Of a stretch of 9,626 nt of DNA, positions 1-5,361 are shown one piece after another. Numbering within the stretch: position 1 is the first letter of the stretch; every line of letters begins with the position of its first letter. The notes beneath the pieces are model-generated. The model did not search any database, was not told where the DNA came from, and saw only the letters and a list, made by a program, of their open reading frames with translations. A program made the translations under genes and the position numbers. Source of the DNA: an uncultured Prevotellaceae bacterium. Its GTDB lineage: Bacteria > Bacteroidota > Bacteroidia > Bacteroidales > Bacteroidaceae. The stretch spans positions 1 to 9,626 of the forward strand of contig CABSGW010000090.1 of the NCBI GenBank assembly GCA_902477365.1, given 5' to 3'.

Positions 1-519
1 CTTGTTCATGCCCCCCAACGGAAACAGACAACGGCGCAACACCTTCTGTTCCAACCTCCAAAGAAAATAAGACTGGTCTTTTGCCGCATCGTCACCCGTC
101 ACCACGTAACAATGCCCTTTCCATTCCTCTATATGCACATAATGACCGGTAGCCACAAAGTCGCATCCCAACTTGTCAGCCCACTCCGTCAACACACGGA
201 ATTTGAACAACGGGTTACACAACACACACGGATTGGGCGTACGTCCGGCCAAGTATTCATCTATAAAATTTTGTACCACTATGCGCCGGAACGCCTCCCG
301 TTCGTCGGCCACATAATGAGCTATACCCAGCCGGCCGGCCACAGCCTTTGCGTCAAGCACAAATTGCGGCAGGTCCTGTCCCTCGGCAAACTGCCGTGGC
401 AAATCCCACACACGCATGGTGATGCCCACCACCTCATATCCTTGTTCCTGCAACATCAGGCATACAGCCGAACTGTCCACGCCTCCGGACATGCCCACCA
501 ATACTTTTTTCTTCTTCAT
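1..519 (-). CDS. mnmA: tRNA-specific 2-thiouridylase MnmA, N-terminal part (runs off the window)
   Basis: MnmA is a cytoplasmic enzyme that thiolates C2 of the wobble uridine U34 in tRNA-Lys, tRNA-Glu and tRNA-Gln. It adenylates the base, then transfers sulfur from a relay that starts at a cysteine desulfurase. The visible 173 residues hold the ATP PP-loop SGGVDSS at 11-17, the family motif GRTPNP at 92-97, ATGHY at 123-127, KDQSYFLWRL at 147-156 and PLGGMNK at 167-173. The ATG at 519-517 is chosen because MKKKKVLVGMSGG is a standard N-terminus and a promoter element lies 18 nt upstream. The frame is open to base 1, so the C-terminal half, including the second catalytic cysteine, is outside the window. 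Oddity: the usual D-x-x-C around the first catalytic cysteine reads C98-V-L-C101. Bacteroides genomes usually carry more than one MnmA paralogue, so which one this is cannot be decided here. Family assignment is firm. Confidence 0.95.
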   Translation of the reverse strand, partial: MKKKKVLVGMSGGVDSSAVCLMLQEQGYEVVGITMRVWDLPRQFAEGQDLPQFVLDAKAVAGRLGIAHYVADEREAFRRIVVQNFIDEYLAGRTPNPCVLCNPLFKFRVLTEWADKLGCDFVATGHYVHIEEWKGHCYVVTGDDAAKDQSYFLWRLEQKVLRRCLFPLGGMNK

Positions 520-537
520 ACCTGTCACATTTACGCA

Positions 538-545
538 CAAAGATA
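538..545 (-). promoter_or_regulatory. Bacteroidetes -7 promoter element for mnmA
   Basis: On the minus strand this reads TATCTTTG, an exact match to TAnnTTTG. Transcription would start near base 531, leaving a leader of about 12 nt before the mnmA ATG. The -33 region is weak: only TGTG, 20 nt upstream, where TTTG is expected. The assignment rests on the motif and its position. Confidence 0.6.
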
Positions 546-664
546 GCGGTTTTTTTCAGGTCACGCACATGCTCTATCCCCACACCCTCGTTAATAAATA
601 AAAAGACCCGTTATACAACTCCCATCCAATATCCTCTCTTCACCTTATCCATGGCACAAGAAAC

Positions 665-708
665 ACGAACTGGGCTTCTCGTTTCAACGTACTGGGCTTC
701 TCGTTAAA
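665..708. repeat. Two-copy 22-bp tandem repeat
   Basis: Two adjacent 22-nt units at 665-686 and 687-708 share ACG plus the 15-mer ACTGGGCTTCTCGTT (669-683 and 691-705). They differ at the fourth base (A or T) and in the last three bases. The first unit is bounded by ACGA and TCGT, a 4-bp inverted repeat. Just downstream, AGCCCA at 715-720 is complementary to TGGGCT, which occurs once in each copy, so either copy could form a stem with it. The region is non-coding, between two divergent promoters. It may be a piece of a dispersed intergenic repeat family or a protein-binding site. The sequence alone shows only the repetition. Confidence 0.8.
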
Positions 709-891
709 AAAAACAGCCCAATCCGTTACAGTACAATCATATCCACCTCCCAAAAGAGGTAATGAGACATGATACCGCCACACAACCATTCCCCGTGGCA
801 AATCAGTTCCCTACACATAAACATGTAACACCCGACAAATAGACAAGTATGCAAAATTAGCGGTAGGCCATCGAGTTTCACGTTTTTTTCG

Positions 892-899
892 TACCTTTG
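892..899 (+). promoter_or_regulatory. Bacteroidetes -7 promoter element for parC
   Basis: TACCTTTG matches TAnnTTTG exactly. No good TTG is seen 19 nt upstream, so the -33 half is weak. Transcription would begin near base 906, giving a leader of about 55 nt. This helps fix the parC start: an in-frame TTG at 901 lies upstream of the predicted transcript start and cannot be used from this promoter. Confidence 0.65.
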
Positions 900-960
900 C
901 TTGGCGTCTTTATGGATACAGAAAGCCGCCGTAAACCCCACGGAATTTCCCTTTGACATT

Positions 961-3606
961 ATGAGCGAAGAAATAATTGAACCACAAGAAGAGCACTCCA
1001 ACTATACTCCCTCAGACCCCAAGAACGAGGAGGCCAAACATCAACTCACAGGCATGTACCAAAACTGGTTTTTGGACTATGCGTCGTATGTTATCCTGGA
1101 GCGGGCCGTGCCCCACCTCAGTGATGGACTGAAGCCTGTGCAGCGCCGCATTCTACATTCCATGAAACGGCTGGACGACGGACGCTACAATAAAGTTGCC
1201 AATATTGTGGGACACACCATGCAGTTCCACCCACACGGTGATGCCTCTATTGGCGACGCCCTGGTGCAGTTGGGACAGAAAGACTTGCTCATAGACTGTC
1301 AGGGAAACTGGGGGAACATCTTGACCGGTGACGGGGCTGCGGCCTCCCGCTACATTGAGGCGCGTCTCTCCAAATTTGCACTGGACGTGTTGTTCAATCC
1401 CAAAACCACAGAATGGAAACTATCTTATGACGGACGTAACAAAGAACCTATTACGTTGCCCGTCAAATTCCCGCTGCTGCTGGCTCAGGGCGTAGAAGGC
1501 ATTGCCGTAGGCCTGTCATCTAAAATACTGCCGCACAACCTTAACGAACTTTGCGATGCAGCCATCAGCTACCTGCACGGAGAGGAATTCCGTCTGTATC
1601 CTGACTTCCTGACAGGAGGCAGTATCGACGTGTCGCGTTACAACGACGGACTGCGGGGTGGAAACGTCAAAGTACGGGCTAAGATCAACAAGCTGGACAG
1701 CAAGACACTGGTCATTACCGAAATACCTTACGGCAAGACAACAACATCGCTCATTGAGTCTATTCTGAAAGCCATCGAAAAAGGGAAAATCAAGGTACGT
1801 AAGGTAGACGACAATACAGCCGCAGAAGTGGAGATACGCGTACACCTGACACCGGGAACCAGTTCGGACAAAGCCATTGACGCCTTATATGCCTTTACGG
1901 ACTGCGAGGTGAGCATATCGCCCAACTGTTGTATCATCAACGAACGCAAACCGCAATTCATCACTGTCAGCGATGTATTGCGCCAGTCTGTTGACAACAC
2001 TTTGGATTTGTTGCGCCGCGAACTGCTCATCCGCAAAGGGGAGTTGCAGGAAAGTCTGCACTTTGCATCACTCGAGAAGATATTCATCGAAGAACGCATT
2101 TACAAAGACCGCCAGTTTGAAAATGCCAAAGACATGGACGCAGCCTGCGCGCACATTGACGAACGGCTCACTCCATTCTATCCCCAGTTCATACGCGAAG
2201 TAACCAAAGAGGACATCCTCAGACTGATGGAGATTAAAATGGCGCGTATCCTGCGGTTCAATAAAGAAAAGGCCGACGAGCTCATTGCCCGTATGCTTGA
2301 CGAGATAAAACGCATAGACCGAGACCTGGACAACATGGTGGAAGTAACCAGCAACTGGTTCAAACTACTGAAAGAGAAATATGGCGCGGCACATCCCAGA
2401 CGCACCGAAATACGTTCTTTTGACACCATTGAAGCCACCAAAGTGGTAGAAGCGAACGAGAAACTGTACATTAACCGTACGGAAGGGTTCATCGGAACCT
2501 CGCTCAAGAAAGACGAATTTGTATCTAACTGCTCGGACATTGACGACGTAATTCTGTTCTATCGGGACGGCACGTATAAAGTAACCCGCATAGCCGACAA
2601 GGTGTTTGTGGGCGAAACGGAACGTTCCAAGACCGAAAAGAAGAAAGCTGAGATTATCCACATCGCCGTGTTCAAGAAAAACGACAAGCGTACCATATAC
2701 AATGCCATCTACCGAGACGGAAAAACCGGTTTCTATTATATGAAGCGTTTCAATGTAACAGCCGTTACCCATGACAGGGAATATGACCTGACTCAAGGCA
2801 AGGCGGGTAGCCGCGTGATGTACTTCACCGTAAATCCCAACGGCGAGGCTGAAACCGTAAAAGTAACACTCAAGCCCAACCCGAAACTTAAAAAAATCAT
2901 CTTCGACATGGACTTCGGCACACTCCTTATCAAAGGACGCCAAAGCATGGGTAACCTGCTCACCAAGAACGAAGTGCATAAAATAGCCCTGAAATCGCAC
3001 GGAGGCTCCACATTGGGCGGGCGTAAGGTTTGGTTCGACAACGATGTGCAGCGCATCAACTACGACGAACGCGGCACCTACTTGGGTGAATTCCACAGCG
3101 ACGACCAAATACTGGTGGTACTGGATAATGGAGAGTTCTATACAACGAACTTTGACGCAAACAACCATTACGAAACAAACATTGTACGCATAGAGAAGTT
3201 TGACGAGAACAAGGTGTGGACAGCCGTCCTCTACGATGCCGACCAAGGAAACTATCCCTACATCAAACGCTTTGTCTTTGAACGCAACAGCCGTCATTTC
3301 AACTACCTGGGTGAAAACCGCAGCAACCGGCCGGTATTGCTGACCGACCAAACCTATCCGCGCATCCGTGTGGTGTATGGCGAAAGAGATGCTTTCCGAG
3401 ATCCGCTGGAAGTGGACGCGGAACAATTCATCGGCGTAAAAAGCTTCAAGGCAAAAGGAAAGCGGCTTACCACACTCGCCGTACAAAGCATAGAGGAACT
3501 GGAACCTACACGATTCCCCGAAGCAACGGAAGGAGAGGCACAACCTGAACCTGAGACCGACACCCAACCGGACACAGACGAGGAAGGGCAACTAAAACTA
3601 TTCTAG
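961..3606 (+). CDS. parC: DNA topoisomerase IV subunit A (ParC/GyrA family)
   Basis: This is the DNA-cleaving subunit of a type IIA topoisomerase. With ParE it passes one duplex through another to decatenate daughter chromosomes and relax supercoils. The 881-aa protein has the breakage-reunion domain at about 30-490, with HPHGD at 90-94 and active-site Arg130-Tyr131 in ASRYIEARLSK. A charged helical region at about 370-475 precedes a C-terminal beta-pinwheel at about 490-840. Two pinwheel blades repeat visibly: YNAIYRDGKTGFYYMKRF (580-597) resembles residues 754-771, which end IKRF. The GyrA box QRRGGKG is absent, which favours ParC over a supercoiling GyrA. An acidic tail (about 845-876) ends in GQLKLF. 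The ATG at 961 is chosen over the in-frame TTG at 901 because the promoter element puts transcript start near 906. Ala95 stands where GyrA usually has the quinolone-contact serine. The gene stands alone; parE is not in the window. Confidence 0.93.
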   Translation: MSEEIIEPQEEHSNYTPSDPKNEEAKHQLTGMYQNWFLDYASYVILERAVPHLSDGLKPVQRRILHSMKRLDDGRYNKVANIVGHTMQFHPHGDASIGDALVQLGQKDLLIDCQGNWGNILTGDGAAASRYIEARLSKFALDVLFNPKTTEWKLSYDGRNKEPITLPVKFPLLLAQGVEGIAVGLSSKILPHNLNELCDAAISYLHGEEFRLYPDFLTGGSIDVSRYNDGLRGGNVKVRAKINKLDSKTLVITEIPYGKTTTSLIESILKAIEKGKIKVRKVDDNTAAEVEIRVHLTPGTSSDKAIDALYAFTDCEVSISPNCCIINERKPQFITVSDVLRQSVDNTLDLLRRELLIRKGELQESLHFASLEKIFIEERIYKDRQFENAKDMDAACAHIDERLTPFYPQFIREVTKEDILRLMEIKMARILRFNKEKADELIARMLDEIKRIDRDLDNMVEVTSNWFKLLKEKYGAAHPRRTEIRSFDTIEATKVVEANEKLYINRTEGFIGTSLKKDEFVSNCSDIDDVILFYRDGTYKVTRIADKVFVGETERSKTEKKKAEIIHIAVFKKNDKRTIYNAIYRDGKTGFYYMKRFNVTAVTHDREYDLTQGKAGSRVMYFTVNPNGEAETVKVTLKPNPKLKKIIFDMDFGTLLIKGRQSMGNLLTKNEVHKIALKSHGGSTLGGRKVWFDNDVQRINYDERGTYLGEFHSDDQILVVLDNGEFYTTNFDANNHYETNIVRIEKFDENKVWTAVLYDADQGNYPYIKRFVFERNSRHFNYLGENRSNRPVLLTDQTYPRIRVVYGERDAFRDPLEVDAEQFIGVKSFKAKGKRLTTLAVQSIEELEPTRFPEATEGEAQPEPETDTQPDTDEEGQLKLF

Positions 3607-3622
3607 TTGCCTGCCTGAATGC

Positions 3623-3949
3623 TCAACGTTTTATAAAACGGACTCCGGTAAAAAGATCGCCTACACGTAACCAGGCAACATGTTTTCCGGCTGGAAGTGA
3701 CCTCACTTCCAGCTGAATTTTTCCATCACTCACCACCTCGGTACCACGCAACACCGAACCGCCGCCGCGTACAATCAGTTCGCAACGGTCATTTTCATAA
3801 GAAGGCAACAAAACAGTCAATGTGTCGCCCACCGGGCCTTGAATGTACGGATTGTCGGTTTCGGACAAGACCGGCGTGGTACAGCAGGTTACCAGCAGCA
3901 TGGCTCCACCCAACATCCCGATTGTCATTTTACGGTTTCTCCACTTCAT
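3623..3949 (-). CDS. Small secreted protein, probable lipoprotein with a beta-rich domain
   Basis: I do not recognise a named gene. The 108-aa product starts MKWRNRK, followed by a hydrophobic segment (about 8-21) and LVTC at 19-22, a near-lipobox with Thr instead of the usual Gly, Ala or Ser before the Cys. It is therefore probably exported and perhaps lipid-anchored; Cys23 is adjacent. The mature part has alternating hydrophobic strands (TLTVLLP 43-49, CELIVRG 56-62, KIQLEVRSLPAGKHVAWLRV 77-96) and ends GVRFIKR. The pattern 'strand, LPAGKH, strand, F-I-K' recalls Bacteroidetes Ig-like secreted modules such as DUF3244 and type IX secretion C-terminal domains; this is resemblance only. The ATG at 3949 is preferred over an upstream in-frame ATG at 3985 because a signal peptide begins there and AGGA lies 6 nt upstream. 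The gene converges on parC with a 16-nt gap and is divergent from pepT. Confidence 0.72.
   Translation of the reverse strand: MKWRNRKMTIGMLGGAMLLVTCCTTPVLSETDNPYIQGPVGDTLTVLLPSYENDRCELIVRGGGSVLRGTEVVSDGKIQLEVRSLPAGKHVAWLRVGDLFTGVRFIKR
3627..3640. other. Perfect AT-centred palindrome near convergent gene ends
   Basis: CGTTTTATAAAACG is a perfect 14-bp palindrome lying within the last codons of the minus-strand lipoprotein gene, 21 nt past the parC stop. With no loop bases it would have to open at its TATA centre to form a short hairpin. It could help end parC transcription, but no T-run follows it, so the role is a guess. Confidence 0.25.
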
Positions 3950-3972
3950 TGTTTTTCCTATTATACACGTCA

Positions 3973-3980
3973 CGAATATA
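3973..3980 (-). promoter_or_regulatory. Possible -7 promoter element for the small lipoprotein gene
   Basis: On the minus strand this reads TATATTCG, one mismatch from TAnnTTTG. It lies 23 nt upstream of the ATG at 3949, so transcription would start near 3966. The -33 element is not clear. It is the best candidate in the gap between this gene and pepT, but weak. Confidence 0.35.
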
Positions 3981-4036
3981 CACATTAAAGGCGGTTATTC
4001 CTTTAAAAAGTACGGTGTTTTTCATTTATTTCATAA

Positions 4037-4066
4037 TTGTTATTCAAGGAGAATTCACTACCTTTG
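4037..4066 (+). promoter_or_regulatory. Bacteroidetes sigma-ABfr-type promoter for pepT
   Basis: TTG at 4037-4039 is followed by exactly 19 nt and then TACCTTTG at 4059-4066. This is the best full match to the Bacteroides -33/-7 consensus in the window. Transcription would start near 4073, leaving a leader of about 58 nt before the pepT ATG at 4131. The leader is A-rich with no Shine-Dalgarno sequence. Confidence 0.8.
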
Positions 4067-4130
4067 CTACAAGATGCTCCGACGGAAGCATTGAAAATAG
4101 AAAACAACAGAAAATAAAACAATTACTATC

Positions 4131-5360
4131 ATGAATATCCTTGAACGCTTTTTGAACTATGTACGTTTTGACACCCAATCGGACGACAACAGCACCACCA
4201 CTCCCAGTACGGCTAAACAAATGGTTTTTGCCGAATACCTGAAAGAGGAATTGATCGGCATCGGATTAGAGGAGGTTGAACTGGACAGCAACGGTTATCT
4301 CTACGCCACCCTACCAGCCAACACAGAAAAGGAAGTACCGACAATCGGATTCATAGCCCACATGGATACGAGTCCTGACTGCTCGGGTGCAAACGTCAAC
4401 CCACGCATTGTCAAAAACTATGACGGAGGCGACATCCTACTGGATGCGGAGGCCGGTATTATAACTTCACCGACAAAGTTTCCTGAACTACTGGCGCATC
4501 AAGGAGAAGACCTGATTGTTACCGACGGCCATACACTACTTGGGGCTGACGACAAAGCCGGCATAGCCGAAATTGTGCAGGCAATGGTTTACCTGAAAGA
4601 ACATCCCGAAATAAAACACGGCAAAATACGTGTCGGATTCAATCCGGATGAAGAGATAGGTCTCGGCGCCCATCAATTTGATGTGCAAAAGTTCAACTGC
4701 CAATGGGCCTATACCATGGACGGCAGCGAACTGGGTGAACTGGAATTTGAGAACTTCAATGCCGCCTCAGCCAAAATCACCATTAACGGTATCAGCGTAC
4801 ATCCGGGATATGCAAAAGACAAAATGGTGAATGCAGCACGTGTGGCAACCGAATTTGTACAAGCAATACCCGCAGACGAAACACCCGAGACCACCACTGG
4901 CTATCAGGGATTCTACCATCTGACAGGTATGGAAGGAGGAGTAGAGAAAGCAAGTCTTTCTTACATCATCCGCGACCACGACCGCGACCGTTTTGAACAG
5001 CGTAAAGAGCAGATGGCCGCCGTTGCAGCATCTCTCAACAGTAAATACGGCGCAGAGACAGTCACCTTGACAGTCAATGACCAGTACTACAACATGCGGC
5101 AACAAATTGAACCGGTGATGTATATCATCGAACTGGCCAAGGAGGCCATGTTGGCTGCGGGCATTGAACCGCAAGTCCGCGCCATCCGGGGTGGAACGGA
5201 CGGTGCCCAGCTTTCGTTCAAAGGGTTGCCCTGTCCTAATATTTTTGCCGGCGGCCTGAATTTCCACGGCCCTCACGAGTTCTTACCAATCCCCTCCCTT
5301 GAAAAAGCCATGCAGACTATTGTAAAGATCTGCGAGCTGACAGCTATGCGTACCTACTAA
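4131..5360 (+). CDS. pepT: Peptidase T (tripeptide aminopeptidase)
   Basis: PepT is a cytoplasmic dinuclear zinc aminopeptidase of family M20B that removes the N-terminal residue from tripeptides, completing the breakdown of imported or internally generated peptides. The 409-aa length equals the family norm (E. coli 408). Zinc-site motifs are all visible: AHMDT with His77 and Asp79, GADDKAG with Asp140, NPDEEIG with Glu174-Glu175, TMDGSE with Asp197, and NFHGPHEF near the C-terminus with His379 and His382. The dimerisation lid domain of M20 enzymes should lie at about 205-320, and RGGTDGAQLS at 353-362 is a conserved block after it. The ATG at 4131 is the only sensible start, downstream of the promoter at 4037-4066. 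It is followed after a single base by an antiporter gene, so the two are very probably one transcription unit. No defect is seen. Confidence 0.96.
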   Translation: MNILERFLNYVRFDTQSDDNSTTTPSTAKQMVFAEYLKEELIGIGLEEVELDSNGYLYATLPANTEKEVPTIGFIAHMDTSPDCSGANVNPRIVKNYDGGDILLDAEAGIITSPTKFPELLAHQGEDLIVTDGHTLLGADDKAGIAEIVQAMVYLKEHPEIKHGKIRVGFNPDEEIGLGAHQFDVQKFNCQWAYTMDGSELGELEFENFNAASAKITINGISVHPGYAKDKMVNAARVATEFVQAIPADETPETTTGYQGFYHLTGMEGGVEKASLSYIIRDHDRDRFEQRKEQMAAVAASLNSKYGAETVTLTVNDQYYNMRQQIEPVMYIIELAKEAMLAAGIEPQVRAIRGGTDGAQLSFKGLPCPNIFAGGLNFHGPHEFLPIPSLEKAMQTIVKICELTAMRTY

Positions 5361-5361
5361 G

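Larger units (their letters stand above)
520..960. other. Intergenic region between divergent mnmA and parC
   Basis: This 441-nt stretch separates two divergent genes. It holds the mnmA promoter element near its left end, the parC promoter element at 892-899, and a two-copy 22-bp tandem repeat at 665-708. There is a small hairpin, ACCTC at 745-749 with GAGGT at 756-760 and a 6-nt loop. TGGGCT in the second repeat copy (693-698) can pair with AGCCCA at 715-720. I see no convincing gene: a minus-strand open frame at 726-1001 overlaps the parC promoter and start and looks like chance. No tRNA or recognisable riboswitch was seen. Confidence 0.6.

Noticed and set aside
112..546. Plus-strand open frame of 144 codons at the left end
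   Set aside because: It is the antisense shadow of mnmA, whose PP-loop and family motifs are unmistakable on the minus strand.
740..760. Small hairpin ACCTC/GAGGT upstream of parC
   Set aside because: A 5-bp stem with a 6-nt loop is expected by chance in a stretch of this length, and nothing around it suggests a function.
901..960. An N-terminal extension of ParC beginning at the in-frame TTG at 901
   Set aside because: The TAnnTTTG element at 892-899 places the transcript start near 906, downstream of this TTG. The added residues do not look like the family, and the ATG at 961 gives a normal N-terminus.
726..1001. Minus-strand open frame of 91 codons over the parC promoter and start
   Set aside because: No domain, no plausible promoter or ribosome site, and it overlaps the parC promoter and first codons. 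It looks like chance.
2365..3591. A 408-codon open frame antisense to parC
   Set aside because: It lies wholly inside a strongly conserved gene, has a low-complexity V/F/Y-rich composition typical of the opposite strand of coding DNA, and matches no family I know.
3950..3985. Longer start (ATG at 3985) for the small lipoprotein
   Set aside because: The added MCIFVTCIIGKT would precede the charged MKWRNRK n-region, spoiling a normal signal peptide. The ATG at 3949 has AGGA upstream.
4767..5276. Minus-strand open frame of 169 codons inside pepT
   Set aside because: Fully overlaps a complete, motif-bearing pepT in the opposite strand and shows no independent features.
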